Source: Casimicrobiaceae bacterium (lineage in GTDB: Bacteria; Pseudomonadota; Gammaproteobacteria; Burkholderiales; Casimicrobiaceae). Taken from it: 64,000 nucleotides of DNA. The translations under genes were made by a program, and so were the position numbers. Shown one piece after another: positions 1-8,163 of the stretch (the first letter of the stretch is position 1; every line of letters starts with the position of its first letter). A model generated the notes under the pieces. It was given only the letters and a program-made list of their open reading frames with translations. It did no database searches and was not told the DNA's origin. The stretch covers positions 1-64,000 of the forward strand of contig JANWWI010000002.1 of assembly GCA_025056355.1 (NCBI GenBank). Reading direction: 5' to 3'.

Positions 1-326
1 GGGCGCTTCCCGCCGCTATCAGACGCGGCTACCGCCGAAGCGTCAGGCCGTGTCGCGCCGTACGTTGCGGCGGGCTCCTGTGCGGCGAAAGCAGGCGCGG
101 TCGGTCCGCCCTTCCGCGCCCAGGCGACCGCGGCGGCAATATCGGTCTCTTTGATCCCGAGTGCGGCGAGCTTGGCACGCACCGCATCGGCGCGCTGGAG
201 CCGCACCGGCGTGAGCACGATCTGCCCGGCGCGGACCTCGACCTCGAAATACTCGGTGGCCCCCACGCCTTCGATGGCCGCCTTGGGCAGCGTAAGTTGG
301 TTCTTGGCGGTGAGCTTGGCAAGCAT
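1..326 (-). CDS. AbrB/MazE-type antitoxin, partial at window edge
   Basis: The frame opens with ATG at 326 on the minus strand and stays open for 108 codons to the left edge, so its C-terminus lies outside the window. The N-terminal half reads as a swapped-hairpin AbrB/SpoVT DNA-binding domain (start MLAKLTAKNQLTLPKA), followed by a segment containing VRAKLAALGI and AVAWARKGG that is typical of small proteobacterial AbrB-type antitoxins. The alanine- and proline-rich tail beyond residue 75 is longer than usual. In such modules the toxin, usually a PIN ribonuclease, lies directly downstream, which here would be off the left edge. Binding to its own promoter is inferred from the family; a short tandem repeat lies 33-52 bases upstream of the start. 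Family is clear; the partner is not visible. Confidence 0.72.
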   Translation of the reverse strand, partial: MLAKLTAKNQLTLPKAAIEGVGATEYFEVEVRAGQIVLTPVRLQRADAVRAKLAALGIKETDIAAAVAWARKGGPTAPAFAAQEPAATYGATRPDASAVAASDSGGKR

Positions 327-358
327 CGTGAACCGGGAAAAACGTGAGGTAGGATTCC

Positions 359-378
359 TTACTATCTTACTATCTTAC
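359..378. repeat. 2.5 copies of an 8-bp tandem repeat upstream of the antitoxin
   Basis: The unit TTACTATC occurs twice, followed by TTAC. It forms an AT-rich island in GC-rich sequence and lies 33-52 bases upstream of the antitoxin start. Its position suits an autoregulatory operator or a promoter element, because AbrB-type antitoxins bind their own promoters. The function is inferred. Confidence 0.5.
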
Positions 379-597
379 CAGAGCCGCACAGACGTTTCGC
401 TGCCTACTAAGCACGATCGCACGGAGGTTGCGCGCGGTCGGCTCAGGCGCCTTTGAGGAAGGCCGCACCGGGTACACACCACACGCACACCCCGCACCCA
501 CACGTTTCGATCTTGCGCGTCGGCGCCCAGCTGAGCACCCTGCTGCGATGCCACATAATCAACCGACGTTCTCGATCGCCCTTTGCTGCACCAACCC

Positions 598-3336
598 ATG
601 ACCCTCGCGGACGATGATTCCGACCGCAAGCTTGAGCCGCTTCGCGAAGACACACGCCTGCTTGGCCGTCTGCTCGGCGAGACCATTCGCACCCAGCGCG
701 GCGAGGCGGCCTTTGAGCTCATTGAATCGATCCGTCAGGAGTCGGTGCGCTTTCATCGAGAGGGGGCGTCGCATCGGCCGCTGGAGGCCCTTCTTTCAGA
801 TCTGACGATCGAGCAGACGCTCGATGTGGTGCGCGCCTTCAGCTTCTTTTCGCATCTGGCCAATATCGCCGAGGATGTGCATCAGAACCGCCGGCGCCGC
901 CACCATCGAGCCATCGGATCACCGCCTCAACCGGGCTCGCTTGCGGCCGCCTTTGACGCCCTCAAGCAAGCCGGCGTCAGCGGCATGGAGATCTGGGGTC
1001 TGCTCGCCCGAGCGCTCATCTCTCCGACCCTGACGGCGCATCCCACCGAGATCAAACGCGCCAGCGTGCTTGCGCTCGAACGGGCCATTGCCTCCACGCT
1101 CGCGGCAAGCGAGCTGCCCTCGGCACAACGCGAACGTCGGCTCAGACGGCTCATCCTGCAGCTTTGGCAAACGGCCATGCTACGCCTGGCCAAGCTGCGC
1201 GTGCGCGACGAAATCGATCACGCGCTCACTTATTTCCGCGTGAGCTTTCTGACCGAGGTGCCGAAGCTCATCACAACAACGGCGCGTGCGATCGAAGCGC
1301 ACGATCGCACCTGCGCAGATCTACCGCCGTTTTTTCGCATCGGCATGTGGATCGGTGGCGATCGCGACGGCAACCCGCACGTCAATGCTGACACGCTCGA
1401 CTATGCCCTGACTGCACAGTGCTCGCTCATCCTCGAGCACTACCTCGCACAATTGCACGCCCTCGGTGCGGAGCTTTCGATGTCCTCGCGCGTGGTGACG
1501 GTGTCGCGCGAACTGCAGGCCCTGGCCGATGCCAGCGGCGATGAGTCGCCGTTTCGCCGCGATGAGCCTTACCGCCGTGCGCTCATCGGCATGTACAGTC
1601 GTCTGGCCGCGACCTATCGTGCGTTGCTCGGGCGCGATCCGCCGCGACCACCGCAGCGCACGGCCGCTACGCCCTATGCCACGCCTGATGAGCTGGCCGA
1701 GGATTTGGCGATTCTTCGCACCTCGCTTGAATCGCATGGCGGAGCGCTCATCGCCGAGGACCTGGTGGAGCCGCTGGAGCGCGCGGTCGATGTGTTTGGC
1801 TTTCACTTGGCGCCGCTCGATTTGCGACAAAACAGCGCCGTACACGAAGCCGTGGTCGCGGAGCTGCTTTCGGGAGCAGGCGTGTGCGCGGACTATCGCG
1901 CCCTGGATGAGACCGCGCGGGTTGAGCTCCTCACGCGCGAGCTCGAACATCCGCGGCTGCTTGCGTCGCCGTACATGCGTCTGTCCGAGACGACACTCGC
2001 CGAGCTCTCGATCTTCCGCCGCGCGGCGCAGTGGCATGCGCGGCTCGGGGCCGGTGCCCTTCCGCGCATGATCATCTCAAAGTGCGAGTCGCTCTCCGAT
2101 CTGCTCGAAGTGGCCGCGCTGTGCAAAGAAGTCGGCCTCGCACGCGGCGGTGAGGCGCCGCACTTGGCGGTGGGCATCGTGCCGCTCTTCGAAACGATCG
2201 AGGATCTCGCGCGCGCGCCGGCCGTGTTGAACGCCGCGTTCAAACATCCACTCTATCGGCGCTGGTTACACGTGCGTGGCGAGGCGCAGGAGGTCATGCT
2301 CGGCTACAGCGACTCGAACAAAGACGGCGGCTATTTCACGGCGAACTGGGCCCTCTACCGCGCGCAGCAAGCGCTGGTGGCCTGCTGCGCCGAGCATGGC
2401 GTACGACTGTGTCTGTTTCATGGCCGCGGCGGCAGCGTCGGCCGTGGCGGCGGACCGAGCTACGAGGCGATCCGCGCGCAGCCCCCCGGCGCCGTGAACG
2501 GCTTTTTGCGCTTGACCGAGCAAGGTGAGGTGATTGCAAGCAAATACAGCGATCCCGAACAAGCCGAACGCAATCTGGAAGCCCTGCTCGCGGCCGTGCT
2601 TGAAAGCTCGCTTCTGCCGCCACTCGGACCAGCCGAGCGCCTAAGCGAGTTCGAAGCCCTCGCAGAAGAGCTTTCGGCGCTTGCCTACGCCGAATACCGC
2701 TCGCTCGTCTACGGGGAACCCGAGTTTGCGACCTACTTCTGGGAGTCCACACCCATCGCCGAAATCGCCGAGCTCAACATCGGCTCACGGCCCGCTTCGC
2801 GCACCGGCTCACGGCGCATCGAAGAGCTGCGCGCGATTCCCTGGGTGTTCGGCTGGGCGCAAACGCGTGTGGCGTTGCCCGGCTGGTACGGCTTTGGCAC
2901 TGCGGTGGCGGGCTTGGTTACGCACAAACCGCATACGCGGTCGACGCTTCGCACCATGGCTCGCGAGTGGCCGTTCTTCCGAACCGTTTTGTCGAACCTG
3001 GGCATGGTGCTCGCGAAAACGGACTTGAACATTGGCGCCGCTTACGCGGAGCTCGTACGCGACCGGACGCTACGTGCGCGCATCTGGTCGCGCATCGCCG
3101 CCGAACACGGGCGCACGCTTCAAGCCTACCGCGAGCTCACTGGACATGAGCCGCTCGCCGACAACCCCGTGCTGGCGCGCTCGATCCGCAACCGCTACCC
3201 CTACCTCGATCCACTCAATCACGTGCAGATCGAGCTCCTGCGCCGCGTCCGGGCCGGCGAAACCGACGAGCGCACGCGCCGCGCGCTGCACCTGACCATC
3301 AATGGTCTCGCCGCCGGCTTGCGCAACACCGGTTAG
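598..3336 (+). CDS. ppc: Phosphoenolpyruvate carboxylase
   Basis: This 912-residue enzyme adds bicarbonate to phosphoenolpyruvate to give oxaloacetate, replenishing the TCA cycle in the cytosol. Family landmarks appear in order: the catalytic histidine near residue 148 in TAHPTEIKRAS, the GGDRDGNPHV motif, the glycine-rich active-site loop HGRGGSVGRGGGP near residue 608, QGEVIASKY, and the conserved C-terminal part RYPYLDPLNHVQIELLRR ending in NTG. Length is normal for bacterial Ppc. The frame extends to a TTG at 583, but I chose the ATG at 598. No strong ribosome-binding site is visible for either. The stop codon overlaps that of convergent oxyR by four bases. Confidence 0.97.
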   Translation: MTLADDDSDRKLEPLREDTRLLGRLLGETIRTQRGEAAFELIESIRQESVRFHREGASHRPLEALLSDLTIEQTLDVVRAFSFFSHLANIAEDVHQNRRRRHHRAIGSPPQPGSLAAAFDALKQAGVSGMEIWGLLARALISPTLTAHPTEIKRASVLALERAIASTLAASELPSAQRERRLRRLILQLWQTAMLRLAKLRVRDEIDHALTYFRVSFLTEVPKLITTTARAIEAHDRTCADLPPFFRIGMWIGGDRDGNPHVNADTLDYALTAQCSLILEHYLAQLHALGAELSMSSRVVTVSRELQALADASGDESPFRRDEPYRRALIGMYSRLAATYRALLGRDPPRPPQRTAATPYATPDELAEDLAILRTSLESHGGALIAEDLVEPLERAVDVFGFHLAPLDLRQNSAVHEAVVAELLSGAGVCADYRALDETARVELLTRELEHPRLLASPYMRLSETTLAELSIFRRAAQWHARLGAGALPRMIISKCESLSDLLEVAALCKEVGLARGGEAPHLAVGIVPLFETIEDLARAPAVLNAAFKHPLYRRWLHVRGEAQEVMLGYSDSNKDGGYFTANWALYRAQQALVACCAEHGVRLCLFHGRGGSVGRGGGPSYEAIRAQPPGAVNGFLRLTEQGEVIASKYSDPEQAERNLEALLAAVLESSLLPPLGPAERLSEFEALAEELSALAYAEYRSLVYGEPEFATYFWESTPIAEIAELNIGSRPASRTGSRRIEELRAIPWVFGWAQTRVALPGWYGFGTAVAGLVTHKPHTRSTLRTMAREWPFFRTVLSNLGMVLAKTDLNIGAAYAELVRDRTLRARIWSRIAAEHGRTLQAYRELTGHEPLADNPVLARSIRNRYPYLDPLNHVQIELLRRVRAGETDERTRRALHLTINGLAAGLRNTG

Positions 3337-4286
3337 TGCGGCCGGCGCGCGCGCCGTTCGGTCTTGCGCCGAGCCTGACCCATCACAAGCCGCGTCTGCG
3401 TGAAAACCTCGCCGAGCAGCGCGATCTCGTGTTTGCGTGCCGAGGTGCGCCGGAAGGCAAGGGAAATCGTGCGCGCCGGACCGCGCGGGGTAAAGCGCCG
3501 CGCATACAGGCTTGTGCCGGAAAGCACCCCGCCGGCAATGGCCAGTTCGGGCAGCAGCGTGTTGCCAAGGCCCGACTCGACCATCTGCGTGAGCGTGATG
3601 AGGCTCGTGGCCGCGAAGGTCTGGGGGTGACGCGCATCCTTCATCGAGCAGGCCGCCAAGGCATGCTCGCGCAAGCAGTGGCCATCTTCGAGCAGAAGCA
3701 GTCGATCCGGATCGATGCGTTCGATCGGCAGCGGCGAACTCGCAGCCCCGAGTTTCGCTTCGGCAGTGACGAACAAAAACTCATCGTCGAACAGCGCAAG
3801 CGTCTCGATCTGCGGAGGCAGTTCGTAAGGCAAGGCCATCAGCGCCGCATCGAGCTGCCCCGAAAGCAAGCGTTCGAGGCACACCGCGGTCAAATCCTCG
3901 CGCAGAAGCAGCTTGAGCTTCGGATAATCCACGCGCAGCCGCGCGAGCGCCTTGGGCAGCGCAAAGGGGGCGATGGTCGGAATCACCCCCAAGCGGAATT
4001 CTCCCGTGAGCGGATGGCGTGCCGAGGCACACACTTCGACAAGATCGTGAACCTGCGAGACGATCTCACGCGCACGTGCGACGACGGTCTCCCCAATCGC
4101 TGTGAATGCCACGTGCCGTCGATCGCGCTCAACGAGCACGACATCGAGCGTCTCCTCAAGCTCACGCAGCGCGGCCGAGAGTGTGCTCTGCGTGACGAAC
4201 ACGCGCTCGGCCGCGCGTCCGAAGTGACCCTCTTCGTGTAGCGCGATCAGGTAGCGCAGCTGAGCAATTGTGGGCAAAGCGGGCAT
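3333..4286 (-). CDS. oxyR: Peroxide-sensing LysR-type regulator OxyR
   Basis: This 317-residue LysR-family regulator has an N-terminal winged helix-turn-helix (residues 5-65) and a substrate-binding-like sensor domain. Two cysteines, C204 (in EDGHCL) and C213 (in AACSM), are nine residues apart, matching the peroxide-reactive C199/C208 pair of E. coli OxyR. This separates it from ordinary LysR proteins. In the family, oxidation forms a disulfide that turns on peroxide-defence genes. It is transcribed divergently from dps, a classic OxyR target. The frame extends upstream to a TTG at 4406, but the ATG at 4286 begins the usual N-terminus (MPALPTIAQLRYL). Its stop overlaps that of ppc. Confidence 0.94.
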   Translation of the reverse strand: MPALPTIAQLRYLIALHEEGHFGRAAERVFVTQSTLSAALRELEETLDVVLVERDRRHVAFTAIGETVVARAREIVSQVHDLVEVCASARHPLTGEFRLGVIPTIAPFALPKALARLRVDYPKLKLLLREDLTAVCLERLLSGQLDAALMALPYELPPQIETLALFDDEFLFVTAEAKLGAASSPLPIERIDPDRLLLLEDGHCLREHALAACSMKDARHPQTFAATSLITLTQMVESGLGNTLLPELAIAGGVLSGTSLYARRFTPRGPARTISLAFRRTSARKHEIALLGEVFTQTRLVMGQARRKTERRARRPH

Positions 4287-4494
4287 ATCAACAGGTGCAA
4301 AGCGCCGGAACCCCGCGGGGCTCGGACCCGGCCAGTGTATGCGGGGCGCACGCCCGGACGAACCGCTTCGGCTGCGGGAGCGTCTCGGCGCGATCGATTC
4401 GATCAATCACCGTCGCAAAAAAGCTTCACGCTGCCAAGGCAGCATCGAGCCCATAATCTCGCCTGTCTTTTCCACACCGCGATCGGATATTGCC
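4287..4494. promoter_or_regulatory. Divergent oxyR/dps promoter region
   Basis: These 208 bases separate two divergent starts and must hold both promoters and probably OxyR binding sites. A CATAAT hexamer at 4452-4457 is a possible -10 for dps, and a small perfect inverted repeat (CTGCC-AA-GGCAG) lies just before it near 4431-4442. I did not find a convincing four-part ATAG-type OxyR site, so regulation by OxyR is inferred from gene arrangement only. Confidence 0.4.
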
Positions 4495-4965
4495 ATGAAA
4501 CGTCAAAGCAAACGGCACGACCAACCCACCGACGCGCTCGGCCAGGCGCTCGGCCGGGCACTGGCCAATGAATTTGCCCTTTATGTGGCCACACGCGGCG
4601 CGCACTGGAACGTCACCGGCCTGCAGTTTGGCGCCTTGCATGCCTTGTTCGAACAGCAATACGAGGCGCTCGATGAGATCATCGATGAGCTTGCCGAGCG
4701 CTTGCGCGCGCTCGGACATCGCGCCCCGGCCACTCTCGGCGGTTACGCGAAAAGCTGCACGATTGAGGATGCGGCCGGAGAGGCCTCCGAGGCGAAGGAG
4801 ATGCTCGCAGGCTTGTTGGCCGGGCACGAGGCCCTGGCGCGCGAGCTGCTTGCGGCGGCCGATCTTGCCGATGAAGCCGACGATTCGGTGAGCGAGGACT
4901 TCCTCGTGAGCCTCGCCGAGCGGCACCAGAAGATGGCCTGGATGCTGCGCGCGCACCTGAGCTGA
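4495..4965 (+). CDS. dps: Dps-family ferritin-like DNA-protection protein
   Basis: This 156-residue Dps protein should form a dodecamer that oxidises and stores iron and protects DNA during peroxide stress. The inter-subunit ferroxidase residues are all in place with standard spacing: H37 (in RGAHWNVTG), H49, D64 and E68. The N-terminus is short and basic (MKRQSKRHD), which in some Dps proteins helps DNA binding. The frame is open upstream to 4270, but the ATG at 4495 gives the family length. It diverges from oxyR, and dtd starts 17 bases after its stop. Confidence 0.93.
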   Translation: MKRQSKRHDQPTDALGQALGRALANEFALYVATRGAHWNVTGLQFGALHALFEQQYEALDEIIDELAERLRALGHRAPATLGGYAKSCTIEDAAGEASEAKEMLAGLLAGHEALARELLAAADLADEADDSVSEDFLVSLAERHQKMAWMLRAHLS

Positions 4966-4981
4966 GTCGGCGCAGGCACGG

Positions 4982-5434
4982 ATGCGGCTTCTCGTCCAGC
5001 GGGTTCGACAAGCGCATGTTGAGGTTGCCGGAGAAACTGTCGGGGCAATCGGGCCTGGCCTGCTCGCGCTCGTTGGTCTTACCCACAGCGATGATGAACC
5101 CACCCTTGCACGTATGGCGGCCAAACTGGTCAAGCTTCGCATCTTCGAGGACGAGGTGGGCAAGATGAACCGCTCCGTGCTCGATCTTCGCGGCGAAGTG
5201 CTCGTGGTCAGCCAATTTACGCTCTACGCCGACGCGCGCGGTGGCAACCGCCCGAGCTTCACCGAAGCCGCGCGACCCGAACGGGCGCAGGCGCTCTTTG
5301 AGCGGTTCGTTGCGCTGCTCGAGGAACAGCTCGGCCACCGCGTCCCGACCGGACGCTTTGGCGCCGACATGCAAGTGCACCTGATCAACGACGGACCGGT
5401 CACGATCTGGCTCGACAGTGCGACGCTCTCGTAA
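4982..5434 (+). CDS. dtd: D-aminoacyl-tRNA deacylase
   Basis: This 150-residue protein hydrolyses D-amino acids mis-attached to tRNA, such as D-Tyr-tRNA. Both signature motifs are present: SQFTLYAD, supplying the active-site loop, and the C-terminal [10 protein letters not shown] containing the Gly-Pro pair that excludes L-aminoacyl substrates. The N-terminus [18 protein letters not shown] is typical and the length matches the family. It follows dps closely on the same strand and may be co-transcribed. It is convergent with msrB. Confidence 0.95.
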   Translation: MRLLVQRVRQAHVEVAGETVGAIGPGLLALVGLTHSDDEPTLARMAAKLVKLRIFEDEVGKMNRSVLDLRGEVLVVSQFTLYADARGGNRPSFTEAARPERAQALFERFVALLEEQLGHRVPTGRFGADMQVHLINDGPVTIWLDSATLS

Positions 5435-5484
5435 ACGGCGGGAGTCCTTCTGCACGGTCCGGGCACGCGGCGCGGCGCCGACCT

Positions 5485-5880
5485 TCAGCGCGCCGGATGG
5501 AAGCGAAGTGCAGCCGAGTTGATGCAGTAGCGCAGCCCCGTGGGCGGCGGGCCATCGTCGAACACGTGTCCCAGGTGGGCATCGCAGCGAGCGCAGAGCA
5601 CCTCGGTGCGTACCATGCCCCAGGAGCGGTCGATACGCGTGGCAAGATGCGCTGGATCGATCGGCGCAAAGTAGCTTGGCCAACCCGTGCCTGAATCAAA
5701 CTTCGTGCGACTGGAAAAAAGCGGCAGATCGCAACAGACACAGTGGTAGGTGCCTTCCTCGTGGTGGTCCCAATAACCGCCACAGAAGGCGGGCTCCGTC
5801 CCATGGCAACGCGTCACCCGATACTGCTCGGGGGTCAGCAACGCGCGCCACTCGGCATCGGTCTTGACGATTTTTTCCAT
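5485..5880 (-). CDS. msrB: Peptide-methionine (R)-S-oxide reductase MsrB
   Basis: This 131-residue enzyme reduces the R form of methionine sulfoxide in proteins. Two CxxC pairs (C47/C50 and C96/C99) form the structural zinc site, and C119 in RYCINSAAL is the catalytic cysteine. The position that usually carries the resolving cysteine (SGCGWPS) is threonine here (SGTGWPS). Recycling must therefore use another cysteine, perhaps C25 or C33, or act directly on C119. The start at 5880 is supported by AAAGGAG just upstream. It lies 19 bases downstream of the molybdoenzyme gene and is probably co-transcribed with it. Confidence 0.95.
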   Translation of the reverse strand: MEKIVKTDAEWRALLTPEQYRVTRCHGTEPAFCGGYWDHHEEGTYHCVCCDLPLFSSRTKFDSGTGWPSYFAPIDPAHLATRIDRSWGMVRTEVLCARCDAHLGHVFDDGPPPTGLRYCINSAALRFHPAR

Positions 5881-5899
5881 CGGCTCCTTTGTCAAACGC

Positions 5900-8035
5900 T
5901 CACGCTCGCGCGACCTCGACGCGGCAGTCGTAGAACGTGGCCCCGCCGCCCCAGTCAGTGAGGGCCTGCGACGTGAGGTCATTGACGTGTCCCTCAACAC
6001 CCGCTTGGTCGCGCCAGTGACCCCACAGCAGCACCGCGACACCGGGGCGCACGTCGGCCGTAATCTCGAGCTCAAGCGTGATCGCACCGCGATCGTTCCA
6101 GACCCGCACGCGTTCGCCCGCGGCCAGTCCGCGCGCCGCCGCATCGCGAGGATGCAGCTTGAGCCGGGCGGGTTCATGGAATTTGGACAGCTCCGCGACG
6201 TTGGCAAAAGTCGAGTTCATGAAGTGCCGCTCGGGCGGTGAAATCAGCGCGAGCGGATAGCGCGCCGCCAGCGCTTCATCGTCGCTTTCGTGCGGTGCGA
6301 CGTAATTGGGGAGCGGATCGAGCCCACGTGCCGCCAGCATGGGCGAGTAAAACTCGCACTTGCCCGACGCAGTGCCGAAGCCGCCCGCAGCAAACGGCGC
6401 GATGAATCCGTCTGCGCGCGGCAAGTTCAAACGCACGTGACCTCGCTCCCAGAGCTCGGCAAAGCTCGTGTGCGCAAGGCTCGGGTGCTGCCAGTCAAGC
6501 GCGTGTTCGATGAGTGAGCGATCGCTTTCAAAAAGCGCTGGGTCGGTCAGGTCAAGTGCGTGCGCGAGGCGGCGAAAAAACTCGGTGTTGGGCACACACT
6601 CCCCGGGGGCCGGAAGCGCCTGGCGGTTGAGAAGCACATCGTAGTGGCCGTAGCTGCGATGGATGTCTTCGTGCTCAGGCTGCATCGTGGCCGGCAGCAC
6701 GTAGTCGGCATAGCGTGCCGTGTCGGTGATGAAGTGCTCGTGAACGACCGTCAAGAGGTCTTCGCGCCTGAGCCCCGCAAGCACCTTTTGCGCCTCCGGC
6801 GCCACGGCGGCGGGATTTGAGTTGTAGACAAACAGCGCGTAGATCGGCGTGCGGCTGCCCTCGCCGGTCAGCGCCGTTGCCGGCACGCCTTCGGGCGACA
6901 GCGCATCGCCAAGGGCGCTCATGTTGACGATACGGGGCAAGCCGCCATGGGACCCGCGCGGCATCAGATCGGGGCGCTCGAGGTAGTCCGTCCGCACCGG
7001 ATAGGCGCCCGAGGTCGACAGCAAAAGCCCTCCGGCGCCGCTTCGCCAAGCGCCCGTCAGGGCCGGCAAGCAAGCAATCGTGCGCACCGCCATCGCCCCC
7101 CCGCCATGCCGCTGCAGGCCGTAGTTCAAGCGAATAGCACTTGCCCGAGTGGCGCCATAGCGACGCGCAAGCGCTTCGATCGTGGCAGCCGGCACCCCGC
7201 ACACAGCGGCGGCACGCTCCGGTGGCCATGTCGCGAGCCGTTCGCGCAAGGCTTCGAAGCCAAGCGTATAGCGCGCGATGTAGTCGTGATCGAGCAAATC
7301 CTCGCGCACGAGTACGTGCATGAGGCCGAGCGCAAGCGCCGCGTCGGTGCCCGGGCGGATCGGCAACCACTCATGACAGTGTTTCGCCGTGAGGGAGCAG
7401 TACGGATCGATCGCAATGAGGGTAGCTCCGCGCCGCTTGGCCTCTTGACAGCGGCTCCAGAGGTGCAGATTCGAGGTAATTGGGTTCGCGCCCCAGAAAA
7501 TGATGAGCTTGGCGGCCGAAAAGCCCTCGATGTCCATTCCCAAGCGGCTGCCGAGCGTGACGGCAAGCCCCGCCGAGCCGGCGGAAGAGCAGATCGTGCG
7601 GTCCAAGCGGCTGGCCCCAAGCGCGTGAAAAAAGCGCCGGTCAAGCGAGGCGTTTTGGATCAGCCCCATATTGCCCGCGTAGCTGTACGGCAGGATCGAC
7701 TCGGCGCCGTGGTCTCGAAGGATCACGCGCAAACGTCGCGCAATGTCGGCCAGGGCTTCCTCCCACGTGACGCGTTGCCAGCGCGGCGTTTGAACGCCCT
7801 TCGGTCCGATCCGACGCAAGGGGTAGAGCACGCGCTCCCGGTGGTAAAGACGAAGCGGGTAGCGAGCCACTTTCGTGCACAGCGTTCCGTCGGTCACCGA
7901 GTGGTCACGCGCACCGCGCACCTCGACGAGCCGCCCGTCGGCCACGCGATATTCGAGCGCACAGGTGTCCGGACAGTCGTGCGGGCAGGCGCCACGAACG
8001 ATTCTGCCGAGCGCCACGTCGCGTTGACTTGCCAT
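5900..8035 (-). CDS. Cytosolic molybdopterin oxidoreductase (DMSO reductase family, BisC-like)
   Basis: This 711-residue protein belongs to the bis-molybdopterin guanine dinucleotide family (COG0243). The N-terminus carries an iron-sulfur motif, C16-x3-C20-x3-C24-x27-C52 ([11 protein letters not shown] and LCTKVARY). C148 in TICSSAG is a candidate molybdenum ligand. Next come the molybdopterin-binding core ([33 protein letters not shown]) and a C-terminal dinucleotide-binding domain with FMNSTFANV and [11 protein letters not shown] see no twin-arginine signal, so it should be cytosolic. No electron-transfer subunit is adjacent. It sits 19 bases upstream of msrB, which hints at sulfoxide or N-oxide reduction, but sequence alone cannot give the substrate. 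It is not a selenoprotein: there is no in-frame TGA. Confidence 0.85.
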   Translation of the reverse strand: MASQRDVALGRIVRGACPHDCPDTCALEYRVADGRLVEVRGARDHSVTDGTLCTKVARYPLRLYHRERVLYPLRRIGPKGVQTPRWQRVTWEEALADIARRLRVILRDHGAESILPYSYAGNMGLIQNASLDRRFFHALGASRLDRTICSSAGSAGLAVTLGSRLGMDIEGFSAAKLIIFWGANPITSNLHLWSRCQEAKRRGATLIAIDPYCSLTAKHCHEWLPIRPGTDAALALGLMHVLVREDLLDHDYIARYTLGFEALRERLATWPPERAAAVCGVPAATIEALARRYGATRASAIRLNYGLQRHGGGAMAVRTIACLPALTGAWRSGAGGLLLSTSGAYPVRTDYLERPDLMPRGSHGGLPRIVNMSALGDALSPEGVPATALTGEGSRTPIYALFVYNSNPAAVAPEAQKVLAGLRREDLLTVVHEHFITDTARYADYVLPATMQPEHEDIHRSYGHYDVLLNRQALPAPGECVPNTEFFRRLAHALDLTDPALFESDRSLIEHALDWQHPSLAHTSFAELWERGHVRLNLPRADGFIAPFAAGGFGTASGKCEFYSPMLAARGLDPLPNYVAPHESDDEALAARYPLALISPPERHFMNSTFANVAELSKFHEPARLKLHPRDAAARGLAAGERVRVWNDRGAITLELEITADVRPGVAVLLWGHWRDQAGVEGHVNDLTSQALTDWGGGATFYDCRVEVARA

Positions 8036-8163
8036 GATCCGGCCCCTGCCCTACCCCGATGCGTCTTCGCTTGGAACTGCCAAAAATCGGTCGCGGCTGT
8101 TTCGGATTGTCATGGAGGGGAAGTCGAGCGTTGTGCACCGTTTACACCGGTGCGAACCGCCGA

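Noticed and set aside
5900-8035. Possible selenocysteine in the molybdoenzyme, suggested by selU elsewhere in the window
   Set aside because: There is no in-frame TGA; the candidate ligand position is an ordinary Cys codon at residue 148.
8036-8163. Terminator after chpA
   Set aside because: Only a weak CACCG/CGGTG pairing without a T tract on the minus strand.
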